From contig JAUIEC010000005.1 in the NCBI GenBank assembly GCA_030428945.1, positions 248,001 through 312,000 of the forward strand: a stretch of DNA of 64,000 bases, read 5' to 3'. The position numbers were made by a program, and so were the translations under genes. This DNA is from Phycisphaerae bacterium. Its GTDB lineage: Bacteria; Planctomycetota; Phycisphaerae; UBA1845; Fen-1342. A model generated the notes under the pieces. It was given only the letters and a program-made list of their open reading frames with translations, ran no database searches and was not told the DNA's origin. The number at the start of each line of letters is the position of its first letter. Position 1 is the stretch's first letter. Below are positions 26,401-36,056 of this stretch, one piece after another.

Positions 26401-27393
26401 CTACCCGATCCCCGCTTCGATCAGGTCCAGCAGGCGGACCACGCCGACCGGGTGCTGGTCTTCGCCCAGGACCAGCAGGCACGTGATCCGGCTGTCACGC
26501 ATCAGACGCAGGCATTCCACCGCCGGCGTCGACGGCTCCACCGACGAGACCCGTACCGGCGTGTCGGCCGCCTGTCGCCGGCTGTTCTGATGCGCCCCGC
26601 GCGCGTCGAGCTGCATCGGATTCTCGACCCGCTCGATCACCCGCCGCAGGTCACCGTCCGTGAACGTGCCCAGCACCCGCCCGTCCGCCTCGGTGATGAT
26701 CGCCATCCCCAGCCGCTTGCCCGTCATCTCGTGCAGCAGGTCCGCGAAACTTGCCTCGGCCGCGATCCGCGGCAGCCGCTCGCCCGCGTGCATCACGTCC
26801 TCGGCCCGCAGCAGCAGCCGCCGACCGAGCGTACCCTCGGGGTGGTACTGGGCGAAGTCCTCGGCCTGGAACCCGCGGGCGTTCAGCAGCGCCATCGCCA
26901 GCGCATCTCCCATCGCCAGTTGCATGATGCAACTCGTTGTCGGTGCCAGTTGCAGCGGGCCCGACTCCGGCACGTCCGGCAGCAGCAGCGGATGCTGACT
27001 CAACTCCGCCAGCCGCGACTCGCGGGCCTGCGTGATCCCGATCACCGGCCCCCCCAGCCGCCGGAAGTGCGCCACGAACCGCAGCAGTTCCTCCGTGTTG
27101 CCGCTCCGCGACAGCGCCACCAGGCAGTGCTTCTCGGTCACGATCCCCAGGTCACCGTGCAGCGCCTCGACCGGATGCATGTAGACGGCCGGCTGACCCG
27201 TGCTGGTCAGCGAACCCGCGATCTTCATCGCGATCGCGCCGCTCTTGCCGATCCCGCTGACGATCACCTGCCGACTGTCCAGCATCGACCGAACGGCCGC
27301 ATCGAACCGCTCGTCCAGGTGCGCGACCAGTTGCCCCAGCGCGGCCGCCTCTTCCGAGACGACCTGCCGGGCGATCTCGCGGGCGGTCGTCAT
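26401..27393 (-). CDS. kdsD: Arabinose-5-phosphate isomerase (KpsF/GutQ family)
   Basis: This 330-residue enzyme interconverts ribulose-5-phosphate and arabinose-5-phosphate, the first committed step to Kdo for LPS. The N-terminal SIS domain has VIVSGIGKSGAIAMKIAGS, HPVEALHGDLG and LVALSRSGNTEELL. Two CBS domains follow (from ~200: MTGKRLGMAIITEADGRVLG, and SRITCLLVLGEDQHPVGVVR). It overlaps the TPR gene by 4 nt. The LPS-core genes at 15133-19073 are the functional partners. Confidence 0.95.
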   Translation of the reverse strand: MTTAREIARQVVSEEAAALGQLVAHLDERFDAAVRSMLDSRQVIVSGIGKSGAIAMKIAGSLTSTGQPAVYMHPVEALHGDLGIVTEKHCLVALSRSGNTEELLRFVAHFRRLGGPVIGITQARESRLAELSQHPLLLPDVPESGPLQLAPTTSCIMQLAMGDALAMALLNARGFQAEDFAQYHPEGTLGRRLLLRAEDVMHAGERLPRIAAEASFADLLHEMTGKRLGMAIITEADGRVLGTFTDGDLRRVIERVENPMQLDARGAHQNSRRQAADTPVRVSSVEPSTPAVECLRLMRDSRITCLLVLGEDQHPVGVVRLLDLIEAGIG

Positions 27394-30300
27394 GGCGTGA
27401 CTCCTTCGCCGGTCGCCGCCACCGACGGCTGCCCGCCGGACGAGGCGGCGTTCAGCTTTCCGCGGACCGCCTGCCGCAGCCGCAGGTCACGCGGACTGGG
27501 CTCCTGCGTGTCATCCAGGATGCGGGCCGCGCACCGCCAGGCCGCGATCGCCGCGTCGATCTCGTGCAGCCGCCAGTACGCATCGCCCAGGTGGTCGTGC
27601 AGCGTCGCGTCGCGCCCGCTGCGCAGCGACACCGCGCGGCGCAGGGCCTCGCGGGCCGTCTCGAAATCGCCCTGCTTGTAGGCCACCCATCCGTAGCTGT
27701 CGAGGTACGCGCTGTTCAGCGGATCCAGCGCCAACGCGTACCGCACCATCGCCGCCGCCTCGTCCAGGTGCAGCCCCTGGTCCGCCCAGGTGTATCCCAG
27801 GTCGTTGTTGATCCCCGCCTGACCCGAACCGGCCGCGTACATCTCCTCCAGCAGCGGAAGCTGCTCGCGATCGCGCCCGGCCGACTGCAGCACGCCCAGT
27901 CGCGCGTTGCGAATCAGCGGCGCCAGGTCGGGGTCGGTCTCCTGCCAGCGGCGGCAGACATCGAGCGCATCGTCGTACGCCCCCGCCACCGTCAACGCGT
28001 TGATCCACTGGTTCCAGGCGACCGCCTTCTGCTCGCGCGGGATCGCCCGCTCATCGAGCAGCGCCTCGAACTCACGGGTGGCCAGCGGCAGGTCGCCCGC
28101 ACTCGCCGCGATCTGTCCGAGCCAGATCCGCCGCAGAATCTGCTCGCGGAAGTTGCCGTTGAACGCTTCGGCCGCCTCGCGCGCGGCCTCGTAGTTCTTC
28201 TCGGCGATTCGCACACTGATCAGCAGATCCGTCCAGCCGGCCGCATTGTCGCCCGCATCAATCCAGCGCTGCACCAGGCCGGCGATCGTCTCGTAGTCCT
28301 CCATCCGCACGGCCGCGTTGAACAGCCGCTCCCGGCGGCGGCGATCGTCGGGCTGCTGCTGCCACCACTCCCGCGCCAGGGCGTACTCGTCACCATCGCG
28401 CCCCACCGCGACCAGGTAATCAAGTTCCACCTGCGTCGCGTCCTCCTCGCGGGCCGCCATCATCTCCTTGATGTCCGCGAGCACCGCCGCCGCCCGCTCG
28501 AACGCGTTGAACTCAAGGCAGACCACCAGCAGTTGCCGCTGCCGCCGCTCGGCATCCTCCTCGTCTTCGAGCGGCACCAGGCGGGCCAGCACGTCGAGCC
28601 CCGCGTCCACCTGGAAACTCGCCAGCAGGTCCGTGCTGTAATCCTCCAGCACATCGATCCGGTTCGGGTACCGCTCGGCAATCGGCGCCAGCGTCGCGGC
28701 CGCCTCGCCGAACCGCGCCCGCATGCGGTACATCCGCGCGAGTTCCAGCGTCAACTCGTAATCGTCCGGGTCCAGCGAATGGGCGTACTCGATCCACTCG
28801 AGCGCGGGCTCGGACCGCCCGGTCGCGAACAGCCCGGCCGCGTACATCCGAATCGTCAGGACGTCGTCCGGCACCTCGTCGAGTTGTGCGGCCAGTTCCT
28901 TCAGGTGCACCTCGCTGAACGGCTGGTCGAGGTAGCGGATCATCGCCCGCACCCGGCGGCGCGTGTCGGCCGAGATGCCGTCGTGATCGAGCTTGGCGGC
29001 CTCGGTTTCGGCCAGGTCGCGCTGCCCGGCTCGCAGGTAGGCTTCGATCGCGCCTTCGAACGCGGCATCGCTCGCCGCGAGCTGGAACGACTCGCCGTAG
29101 TAGCGCTGCGCGCAGCGATAGTCGCCGATCCGACGGCACAGGTCGCCGACCGCCAGCGGGTAGGCCGGCTCGTCCGGGTCGCAGGCAATCGCCTGCCGCA
29201 GCGCCACGCGGGCGTGGTCATTGCGGTCCAGCCCGGCCAGCGCCCGGGCACGCAGGTACCAGGCCTGCGCCATCTTCGGGTGCGCGGCGACCAGTTCGTC
29301 CGCCAGGGCGAGCGCATCCTCCCACCGGTAGCGGTCCAGCAGATCCGCAACCTGCTCCAGTCGGGCCGGCACGAAGTCCGGACTGGCCTGGTGCACCTCC
29401 GCGAATTGCCGACGGGCCGCCTCCTGGTCCCCCTGCGCCCGCAGCAGCAGGCCGACCACGAAACCCGTCGCGTAGTCGTCCGGCTCCACCGCCCGCAGGT
29501 CCTCGATCGGGAAACGCCGCACGGCTTCGCGCGGCCGACGCACCTCGGCCAGGTATCGCTCGGCCACGGCGAGGGTCGGGTCCGCCCGGAACATCCGCGT
29601 CAGGATCCGCAGCCCGCCGAGCGGATCGCCGCCGGCCACCCGGGCCGAGAACAGCCCGACCGACGCGCCGACATCGCTGGCATCCGCCTCCACCAGCGCC
29701 GCGGCCAGGCGGGTCGCCTCGGTCGCCGCCCCGCGCCGGTTCAGTTCACGCAGCAGCGCCCGGGCGGGCCCGCGCCGTTCGGGTGCCGCCAGGTCCCCGA
29801 CCAGGTCGTCGATCCAGCCGTCGATCAGGCCCGCCTCCAGGCCGGACCGGACCGCGACCGGCAACAGCGTCGCGACGTCCCGACCGGCATCGACCCGCGC
29901 GCGGGCCTGCTCGAACGCCTCGTCGGTCCGGCCGGCGGCGGAGAGCGCTTCGATCCGCTGGCGCCGCAGGTCGGCATCGTCGGGGCGGCGCTGCAGGGCT
30001 TCGTCCAGCAGCGCGACGATCTCATCGCGGGCGTCCAGTTCCCGCAGCAGCGCCAGCCGGAATTCGAAACCACCCTGCGGATGACGGAACAGGAAGCCGG
30101 CGATCGGCTCGTAGTTGCGATGCTCCGGGAACGTCTCCCAGATCGAGATGTCGAAGTTCCGCCAGGCCGCGTTCGCCGCCCGCGCGTACCCCAGTTGCCC
30201 GAGCGTCTCGGCCAGCAGTTGCCAGGCCCGGGTCGCTTCGGCCAGCCCCGCCTGGGCATCATCCGCCAGCGTGGCGGCCCGCAGGTGCGGCATAGCCTGC

Positions 30301-30719
30301 TCGGGCTGACCGTCGAGAAGGTACAGCCTGCCGGCCAGGACGTTGGCCCGCACATCGTCCGGGCGGGCGGCCAGCGCCCGCAGGGCGGCTTCGCGGGCTT
30401 CTTCGTAGAACTGGAAGCCCTGGTTGACCCGCGCGAGCAGCAGGTTGACTTCGAAACTCCGCCCGGCCGGACCGTCGCGCAGTTCATCGAGGATCTGGGC
30501 CGATTCGACCAGGCGGTCCTCTTCGAACAGGACGCGGGCCTCGGCCAGTCGCGCCTGCTGCGCGTCGGTCAGCGGCGCCTGTGTACGCGCCTCGGCGGCA
30601 TAGGCCGTGATCTCGGACAACGGAGTCTGGCGCTGGTCGGCCGGCGTCAGGGCCGAAGCGGGCAGGCTGAAACAGGAAACGAGTGCGACGCAAGTCCACG
30701 AGACGACAGGCACGGGCAT
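27390..30719 (-). CDS. Large exported TPR-repeat protein
   Basis: This 1,109-residue protein has a signal peptide (MPVPVVSWTCVALVSCFSLP, cleavage near ASA-L) and then tetratricopeptide repeats over almost its entire length (for example AREAALRALAARPDDVRANV; ALALDPLNSAYLDSYGWVAY near the C-terminus). No catalytic domain is seen, so it probably scaffolds a periplasmic or outer-membrane complex. The ATG sits directly against GGGGAG, too close for a normal ribosome site. A TAGCGT hexamer 7 nt upstream leaves a leaderless start possible. The isomerase gene is coupled downstream. Confidence 0.85.
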   Translation of the reverse strand: MPVPVVSWTCVALVSCFSLPASALTPADQRQTPLSEITAYAAEARTQAPLTDAQQARLAEARVLFEEDRLVESAQILDELRDGPAGRSFEVNLLLARVNQGFQFYEEAREAALRALAARPDDVRANVLAGRLYLLDGQPEQAMPHLRAATLADDAQAGLAEATRAWQLLAETLGQLGYARAANAAWRNFDISIWETFPEHRNYEPIAGFLFRHPQGGFEFRLALLRELDARDEIVALLDEALQRRPDDADLRRQRIEALSAAGRTDEAFEQARARVDAGRDVATLLPVAVRSGLEAGLIDGWIDDLVGDLAAPERRGPARALLRELNRRGAATEATRLAAALVEADASDVGASVGLFSARVAGGDPLGGLRILTRMFRADPTLAVAERYLAEVRRPREAVRRFPIEDLRAVEPDDYATGFVVGLLLRAQGDQEAARRQFAEVHQASPDFVPARLEQVADLLDRYRWEDALALADELVAAHPKMAQAWYLRARALAGLDRNDHARVALRQAIACDPDEPAYPLAVGDLCRRIGDYRCAQRYYGESFQLAASDAAFEGAIEAYLRAGQRDLAETEAAKLDHDGISADTRRRVRAMIRYLDQPFSEVHLKELAAQLDEVPDDVLTIRMYAAGLFATGRSEPALEWIEYAHSLDPDDYELTLELARMYRMRARFGEAAATLAPIAERYPNRIDVLEDYSTDLLASFQVDAGLDVLARLVPLEDEEDAERRQRQLLVVCLEFNAFERAAAVLADIKEMMAAREEDATQVELDYLVAVGRDGDEYALAREWWQQQPDDRRRRERLFNAAVRMEDYETIAGLVQRWIDAGDNAAGWTDLLISVRIAEKNYEAAREAAEAFNGNFREQILRRIWLGQIAASAGDLPLATREFEALLDERAIPREQKAVAWNQWINALTVAGAYDDALDVCRRWQETDPDLAPLIRNARLGVLQSAGRDREQLPLLEEMYAAGSGQAGINNDLGYTWADQGLHLDEAAAMVRYALALDPLNSAYLDSYGWVAYKQGDFETAREALRRAVSLRSGRDATLHDHLGDAYWRLHEIDAAIAAWRCAARILDDTQEPSPRDLRLRQAVRGKLNAASSGGQPSVAATGEGVTP

Positions 30720-30764
30720 CTCCCCGACGCTAAGCTTCCGCGCGACGAACCCAACCGAACGAAC

Positions 30765-30903
30765 GTGAGCGTGTGAAGACCTGCGGGCGTGAACAGGCCG
30801 CGGTTCAGGCGGCTCTTCCGCGCTTACCGACGTACGTCTTCACCGAGACGACCGGACGTTCACGTGCTCACCTGCTAACGTGCCGGCCAGCTCACCGGAT
30901 CAG
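30765..30903. repeat. Octamer-periodic inverted arms (GTGAGCNN type)
   Basis: Left arm: GTGAGCGT, GTGAAGAC, CTGCGGGC, GTGAACAG (30765-30796). Right arm: ACGTTCAC, GTGCTCAC, CTGCTAAC, GTGCCGGC, CAGCTCAC (30856-30895), whose complement reads GTGAGCTG, GCCGGCAC, GTTAGCAG, GTGAGCAC, GTGAACGT. The stop codon of the HhH-tail gene falls in the next in-phase octamer. Confidence 0.75.
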
Positions 30904-31832
30904 GTCCGGGCCGAGCGGGCACGTTTGGAACTGGTCTTCTTGGTCGCCTTGCGACTCGTCTTGCGGGCCGCCGGCGTCGCCTTCTTGGCCTTCTTGGTGG
31001 CCTTCGGTGCCGCGGACTTGGTCGCCTTGGGCTTGCGCTTCGGCTTGGTCGCGGTCGCCTTGGCGCGTTTCTTCGGTGCCGGCGCTTCGGGCTCGGGTTC
31101 GGGCTCGGCCGGTGTGGCGGGCGACGGAAGCTCGTCGCCGCCGCTGACCAGTTGCAGCATGTTGCGGGTGGTCCGGTCCGGCGGCACGCTGGCGATCTCG
31201 GTCACCTGCTGCTTGCGGACGGCGGGCCCCAGTTCGGTCCAGGCCTGCTTGCGGACCAGGGCGAAGAACTCGAGGGCGTCCTTCTCGGCGATCTGCCGCT
31301 CGAGGAACGCCTGGGCCTCTTCGAGCGGGCAGTTCGGGTCGACGATCTCGGTCTTGCGGGCGTAGGCCCACATCGCCTCGTCCAGCGGAATCGCCAGCTT
31401 GCCGAAGCCCAGCAGCCGCATCCGCGCCCGGGTGTAGCCTTCGAGTCCTTCCAGCCGGTCGAGGTACGCGGCCAGGTCCTTGCGGGAGGCCTTCAGCAGG
31501 TGATCGAGCGTGACCTGGTGCTCGATCGCGAAGATCGAGTTCAGGGCGCGCGAGAGGTCCTCGCACTTCAGGCGTGCCCGCGGCTGGTTGCCGACCAGTT
31601 CCGCCAGTTCGATCGGCGGGATCACCCGCAGTTCGTTGTAGTCGACCACGTTCGCCTTGATCCGGTCGAGCACGTCGGCGGCCTTGGTCTCGGTCGTGTC
31701 GCGCGAGAAGATCCCGAGGATCAACTGGTCGATCGGTTCACCGGCCGGCGGCGGATTGACCTTGCCAAGCGCCGAACGCAGCTTGCGGACCAGCGTCTTC
31801 AGTCGTTTGGCACACTGGGTGGCACCCTTCAC
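30900..31832 (-). CDS. Endonuclease III-like HhH protein with histone H1-like tail
   Basis: In this 310-residue protein, residues ~30-200 follow the HhH-GPD DNA-glycosylase fold: DQLILGIFSRDTTETKAADV aligns in style with the 'LLSAQATD' helix of Nth, and IPLDEAMWAYARKTEIV with the region bearing the catalytic Asp. The usual LPGVGRKTA hairpin and its catalytic Lys are not recognisable, and there is no FeS cysteine cluster. Residues ~243-310 are a Lys/Ala/Pro-rich tail (KKAKKATPAARKTSRK) like histone H1, suited to non-specific DNA binding. It is the last gene of the infB-ylxP-rbfA operon, overlapping rbfA by 4 nt. Confidence 0.75.
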   Translation of the reverse strand: MKGATQCAKRLKTLVRKLRSALGKVNPPPAGEPIDQLILGIFSRDTTETKAADVLDRIKANVVDYNELRVIPPIELAELVGNQPRARLKCEDLSRALNSIFAIEHQVTLDHLLKASRKDLAAYLDRLEGLEGYTRARMRLLGFGKLAIPLDEAMWAYARKTEIVDPNCPLEEAQAFLERQIAEKDALEFFALVRKQAWTELGPAVRKQQVTEIASVPPDRTTRNMLQLVSGGDELPSPATPAEPEPEPEAPAPKKRAKATATKPKRKPKATKSAAPKATKKAKKATPAARKTSRKATKKTSSKRARSART

Positions 31833-32212
31833 GCGTTATCCTCCTGGTCCGCGGCGTCGGACCGTTGGTCTTCCTGGCGAAGCTGATCGATCACCCGCAC
31901 CGTCTCGAAGGCCCCCTGGACGGACGCGTCGAGCTTGAAGCGCAGCTCCGGAACCCGGCGAATCGACATCTCGCTGGCCAGCAGCGAACGCAGCCGGCCC
32001 CGGGCCGTGTCGAGCGCCGCGACCGACAGGTCCGCGGCCGAGGGCGTGTCCCCCAGCACGCTGACGTGCACCGTCGCGAGGGTCAGGTCGGGACTCAGTT
32101 CCACGCGGGTCACGGACGTGAACGTCGCGATCCGCGGGTCGCTGAGCTGGGCGATGCCCTCGGCGAGGAGCCGTCGTATCTGGCTGCTGAGTCGTGCTGT
32201 GCGTCGAGACAT
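31829..32212 (-). CDS. rbfA: 30S ribosome-binding factor A
   Basis: This 127-residue KH-like protein matures the 5' end of 16S rRNA and acts in cold adaptation. RTARLSSQIRRLLAEGIAQL, RIATFTSVTRVELSPDLTLA, the KH-type core and RRVPELRFKLD are typical. It starts 2 nt after ylxP and overlaps the next gene by 4 nt. infB-ylxP-rbfA is a widely conserved order. Confidence 0.95.
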   Translation of the reverse strand: MSRRTARLSSQIRRLLAEGIAQLSDPRIATFTSVTRVELSPDLTLATVHVSVLGDTPSAADLSVAALDTARGRLRSLLASEMSIRRVPELRFKLDASVQGAFETVRVIDQLRQEDQRSDAADQEDNA

Positions 32213-32214
32213 AT

Positions 32215-32496
32215 TCAGATCAGTTCGATGTTGAAATCTATCAGGCTGGCCCGCGTGTCGCGGCCGACTTCGTCCACGATTTTCCGCAGTTGGCTCTCCA
32301 CGAACCCGGCGTCGTTGGCGACCATCGCGACGCCGAGCGTGGCGACCTGGATCCGGTCGAGATCGTCCACTTCGGCGACCGAGACATTGTGCCGCCCGCC
32401 AAGGCGATCCTTGAGCCCCTTGACCACCCGCCGCTTGTCTTTCAGCGAGAGCGCTTCGAACACGCCGAGCCGCAGTTCCAGCAGGCCGACGACCAT
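32215..32496 (-). CDS. ylxP: DUF503 / YlxP-family protein
   Basis: This 93-residue protein has the family features ELRLGVFEALSLKDKRRVVK and NVSVAEVDDLDRIQVATLGV. The family is a small ferredoxin-like protein almost always found between infB and rbfA; a role in ribosome assembly is assumed. It starts 9 nt after infB. Confidence 0.92.
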   Translation of the reverse strand: MVVGLLELRLGVFEALSLKDKRRVVKGLKDRLGGRHNVSVAEVDDLDRIQVATLGVAMVANDAGFVESQLRKIVDEVGRDTRASLIDFNIELI

Positions 32497-32505
32497 CGTC
32501 GACGA

Positions 32506-35283
32506 CTACAGCTTCTGGGCCACTTCGATGATCTCGTAGGCCTCGATCACGTCACCCGGCTTCAGGTCGTCGTAACCCGCCAGCTTGATGCCGCACTCCA
32601 GGCCCGCCCGGACTTCGCGGGCGTCGTCCTTGAACCGCCGCAGCGAGTCAATCGTCATGTCCTCGCCGACGATCCGGCCGTCACGCACCAGCCGCGCCTT
32701 GTGGTTCCGCTGAATCACCCCGTCCAGCACGATGCAGCCCGCGATCCGACCGGTCTTCGAGCCACGAAGGCTGAACACCTCGCGAACCTCCGCCTTGCCG
32801 CGATCCTCGGCCACCTGGTTCGGCGCCAGCAGGCCTTCCAGGGCAAGCTGCACGTCGTTCAGCAGCTCGTAGATCACCCGGTAGCCGCGAATCTCGACGC
32901 CGGCCTGCTCGGCCGCCCGCTTGGCGCGATCCTCGGTCACCACGTTGAAGCCGACCGAAACGGCCCCGCTGGCCTCGGCCAGGGCGATGTCGGCCTCGGT
33001 CACCGCGCCGATGCCATGGTGCAGGATCCGCAGGCGAACCTTGTCGTCCGGGAACTCGGCCAGCTTGGCCAGCACCGCTTCGAGCGAACCCTGCACGTCG
33101 GCCTTGACGATCAGGTTCAGCTCCGGCACCTCCGACTCGTCGCCGGCCTGCAGCAGCTCCTCCAGCGACTGCGGCTTGCGGCGGATCGCCTGCAGCGACG
33201 CCTCGCGCCGCTCGATGCGGATCTCCTCGGCGACTTCCTTGGCCCGGTTCAGGTTCTTGACGACATACAGCTTGTCACCCGTGTCCGGCAGCTCATCCAG
33301 GCCGAGCAGTTCGACCGGCGTGCCCGGACCGGCTTCCTTGAGACGCTTGCCGCGATGATCGCTCAGCGACCGCACGCGCCCCGCGCCCGGACCGCAGGTG
33401 ACGAACTGGCCGGCCTTCAGGGTGCCTTCGACCACCATCACCTGGGCGACGTTGCCGCGCCCCTCGCGCACCTGGGCCTCGATCACCGTCCCGACCGCCG
33501 GGACGCTCGGGTCCGCCTTCAGGTCGAGCAGTTCCGACAGCGTCGTCAGGTGCTCGAGCAGATCCTCGACGCCCTCGCCCTTCAGCGCGCTGGTCTTGAC
33601 CACGTCCGTCTCGCCGCCCCACTCGGTCGGCGTCAGTTCGTGCTCGGCAAGCTGGCCGTAGATCTTGTTCAGGTCGACGTTCGGCAGGTCGACCTTGTTC
33701 AGGGCGACGACGATCTGCACCCCGGCCGCCTTGGCGTGGTTGATCGCCTCGATCGTCTGCGGCATCACGCCGTCGTCGGCCGCGACGACCAGCACGACCA
33801 CGTCGGTCATGTCGGCCCCGCGGGCCCGCATCGAGGTGAACGCCTCGTGACCCGGCGTGTCCAGGAACGTGACGTTCCACTTGCCCTTCTTGATCTGGTA
33901 CGCGCCGATGTGCTGCGTAATGCCACCCGCTTCGCCCTTGACGACATTCGTCTTGCGAATCGCGTCCAGCAGCGAAGTCTTGCCGTGGTCGACGTGACCG
34001 AGCATCGCGACGATCGGCGGACGCGACTGCAGGTTCTCGCGCTCCCGCTGCTCGACCTCCGCCGCCAGCCCCTCCAGCGCCGTCAGGGCCCGCGTCACCT
34101 TCAGCGTGATGCCCAGGTCCAGCGCCACCAGTTCGCCCGTCTCGGCGTCGATGTTGTCCGTGATCCGCACCAGGCCGCCGGTGTGCTCCATCAGCTTCTG
34201 CGCGATCGTGTTGAACGGTACCGCCAGCGCCGAACAGAAGTCCTTGATGCTGGCCGGGAACGTCATCTCGACTTCTTCGCTCCGCGGCGCAACACCTCCG
34301 CCGCTCGACTTGCGACGACGCTCCGCCGAACGCCGGGCCTTGATCCCGTGTCCGGTCGCGCTCGCCAGTCGCTCGCGACGCTCGATCAGGTCCTGGTCAC
34401 GCCACTCGCGGAAACGCTCCGAGAATTCCGTCTTGTTGCCCTGGCGACGCGGACTGCGACCATGCGAACGGGCATCCGCCGCCGTCTGCGGACGACCACC
34501 GCCACGCTTGCGACGCGGCGCGTCACCGGTCGGCGCTTCGCCCGGAGCCATCGGCCCGGGACCACCCATGCCACCACCACCGCCGGGACCCGGACCCGCC
34601 GCCGGACGACGCGGACGCGGCGTGCGTACCGGCTCCGGCGCCTCGATGCGGACTACCTTCGGACCCTTCAGTTCGGCCGGCGTCGGAACGACCTGCGGAC
34701 CGGCCGGAACGATCGGCTCCGCCGGCGCGGCCGGCTCTTCGGCCGGCGGGGTCTCTTCCGCCGGCGCGCTGGTATCGGTGGACTCGGCGGCCGGTTCGGC
34801 CTCGGGCGCGGCATCGGCGGCCGGCGCTTCAAGCGTAGCTTCGGAGATGGGTGCTTCCTCGTCGTCGGTCGCCGTTGCGACCGGGGCCGCCTCCTCTTCG
34901 GATGCGACCTGTGGTTCCTCGGTGGCGGCCGCCTCGCTGGCGACCGTCTCTTCCTGTGCGGTCTGTTCCGCCACGGCCGGTTCCGCGGCCGGCTCGGCCG
35001 GGGCGGCCTCGGCGACCGGTTCGGGCTCGGGCTCGGGCGTCGGTTCGGGTTCGGGGCGGGTCTTGACCTTGTCGAGATCGACGTGCGCAGCGACCTCGAT
35101 GGTCGTCACGTCGGCACCTTCCGAGAACCACTCGCGAATCGACGCCGCGAGACCGACGGCGATCGCCGCCATGTGGTTCTTCAGTTCGATGCCTTCCGCC
35201 CGACACTTTTCGAGAATGACCTTGCTCGGAACGCCCAGTTCCTTCGCAAGGTTATGCACGCGCAGGGTCTTGGTCTTCGCCAC
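32506..35283 (-). CDS. infB: Translation initiation factor IF-2
   Basis: This 925-residue GTPase delivers initiator tRNA to the ribosome. An IF2_N domain comes first ([20 protein letters not shown]). A long Ala/Glu/Pro then Gly/Arg-rich linker (~70-300) follows. The G domain near residue 420 has [24 protein letters not shown] and NKVDLP, followed by domains II-IV. The GTG at 35283 is chosen because GGAGG lies just before it and IF2_N begins there; the frame is open 153 nt further upstream but without family similarity. It heads the infB-ylxP-rbfA operon. nusA, often upstream, is not here. Confidence 0.97.
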   Translation of the reverse strand: MAKTKTLRVHNLAKELGVPSKVILEKCRAEGIELKNHMAAIAVGLAASIREWFSEGADVTTIEVAAHVDLDKVKTRPEPEPTPEPEPEPVAEAAPAEPAAEPAVAEQTAQEETVASEAAATEEPQVASEEEAAPVATATDDEEAPISEATLEAPAADAAPEAEPAAESTDTSAPAEETPPAEEPAAPAEPIVPAGPQVVPTPAELKGPKVVRIEAPEPVRTPRPRRPAAGPGPGGGGGMGGPGPMAPGEAPTGDAPRRKRGGGRPQTAADARSHGRSPRRQGNKTEFSERFREWRDQDLIERRERLASATGHGIKARRSAERRRKSSGGGVAPRSEEVEMTFPASIKDFCSALAVPFNTIAQKLMEHTGGLVRITDNIDAETGELVALDLGITLKVTRALTALEGLAAEVEQRERENLQSRPPIVAMLGHVDHGKTSLLDAIRKTNVVKGEAGGITQHIGAYQIKKGKWNVTFLDTPGHEAFTSMRARGADMTDVVVLVVAADDGVMPQTIEAINHAKAAGVQIVVALNKVDLPNVDLNKIYGQLAEHELTPTEWGGETDVVKTSALKGEGVEDLLEHLTTLSELLDLKADPSVPAVGTVIEAQVREGRGNVAQVMVVEGTLKAGQFVTCGPGAGRVRSLSDHRGKRLKEAGPGTPVELLGLDELPDTGDKLYVVKNLNRAKEVAEEIRIERREASLQAIRRKPQSLEELLQAGDESEVPELNLIVKADVQGSLEAVLAKLAEFPDDKVRLRILHHGIGAVTEADIALAEASGAVSVGFNVVTEDRAKRAAEQAGVEIRGYRVIYELLNDVQLALEGLLAPNQVAEDRGKAEVREVFSLRGSKTGRIAGCIVLDGVIQRNHKARLVRDGRIVGEDMTIDSLRRFKDDAREVRAGLECGIKLAGYDDLKPGDVIEAYEIIEVAQKL

Positions 35284-35298
35284 ACAAACCTCCGTTTC

Positions 35299-35316
35299 GA
35301 GCCGCAGGCGGCTCGA
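35299..35316 (-). promoter_or_regulatory. Hairpin in the infB leader
   Basis: CGAGCCGC-AG-GCGGCTCG is a perfect inverted repeat ~16 nt before the infB GTG, just upstream of its GGAGG. In mRNA it forms a tight stem beside the ribosome site and could tune translation. The rest of the 227-nt spacer shows no clear promoter. Confidence 0.45.
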
Positions 35317-35510
35317 CAACCGACACGCCGTCCGAGGTCCGCCTCGCGGACGTACGCGCGAATCGCCGTCTCTGCCGCGCCTGCCAATCCCCCGCCACAG
35401 ACGGAATCGAGTTGGCAAATCCCGGCATAATCTCAACTAAGATACTGTCGGTCGGCCCGCTCTGCCACCCCCGCCCGGGCAAAAGCCGCCCCGATCCGAC
35501 CACCCCGGCC

Positions 35511-35939
35511 TCAGTCCGGCACCGGAAACGACCGAATCCCGCCCGCCACCGAATCCAGGAACACCCGGTTGCTGTCCAGCAGATCCGGCAACGCTCGCGC
35601 TCCACGCAGGTCATACCAGCCCAGCGCGGCCACCTCCGCCGGATTCGCCAGAAGCGCTCCCGGTCGCCGCCGGCAGTGCCACCAGTGCAGCACCAGGCCA
35701 CCGTCCGGGCGATGCCACTCCCAGACCTTTTCCAGCGGATCAACCTCGCCGCCGACTTCCTCGGCGAACTCCCGGCCCGCCGCCTCCGCCTGCGTCTCAC
35801 CCGCCTCGATCCCGCCGCCGACGAAACACCACGCCCCGCCGGCCAGGATCCCCGCCGCCCGCTGGATCATCAGGAAGCGATCCGCCTCGCGGACGACGAT
35901 CACCACCCCCTCCTGCACCCCGCTGCCGTTGCCATTCAT
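35511..35939 (-). CDS. Nudix hydrolase
   Basis: This 142-residue protein has a complete Nudix box (GGIEAGETQAEAAGREFAEE, followed by VGG), matching GX5EX7REUXEEXGU. The family cleaves nucleoside diphosphates linked to another moiety. The substrate (oxidised dNTP, ADP-ribose or other) cannot be read. It is divergent from the YfhO-like gene and appears to be transcribed leaderless. Confidence 0.9.
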   Translation of the reverse strand: MNGNGSGVQEGVVIVVREADRFLMIQRAAGILAGGAWCFVGGGIEAGETQAEAAGREFAEEVGGEVDPLEKVWEWHRPDGGLVLHWWHCRRRPGALLANPAEVAALGWYDLRGARALPDLLDSNRVFLDSVAGGIRSFPVPD

Positions 35940-35945
35940 GCCCGG

Positions 35946-35975
35946 AGCCTACCCGCCGTGCCCCCGCAACGACAA
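35946..35975 (-). promoter_or_regulatory. Putative leaderless promoter of the Nudix gene
   Basis: On the minus strand TTGTCG (35970-35975), 18 bp, TAGGCT (35946-35951), 6 nt, ATG. No ribosome site is present. Confidence 0.5.
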
Positions 35976-36021
35976 ATCCCCGCCGATTCGCCCACCCACC
36001 CCCGCTTCCCGGCCGATCGGC

Positions 36022-36050
36022 TTAACGTGCCCGCCGCCCCACTCTACGAT
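36022..36050 (+). promoter_or_regulatory. Putative leaderless promoter of the YfhO-like gene
   Basis: TTAACG (36022-36027), 17 bp, TACGAT (36045-36050), 6 nt, ATG at 36057. No ribosome site is seen upstream. Spacing and hexamers fit a housekeeping promoter starting at the A of ATG. Confidence 0.55.
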
Positions 36051-36056
36051 GCCGCC

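Noticed and set aside
30773..31147. Plus-strand frames over the 3' end of the HhH-tail gene
   Set aside because: They are the antisense of the Lys/Ala-rich tail and the octamer arms; the minus-strand gene is coupled to rbfA and is coherent.
35284..35436. Longer infB beginning near 35436
   Set aside because: The extra residues have no similarity to IF2_N and are Arg-rich; the GTG at 35283 has GGAGG correctly spaced.
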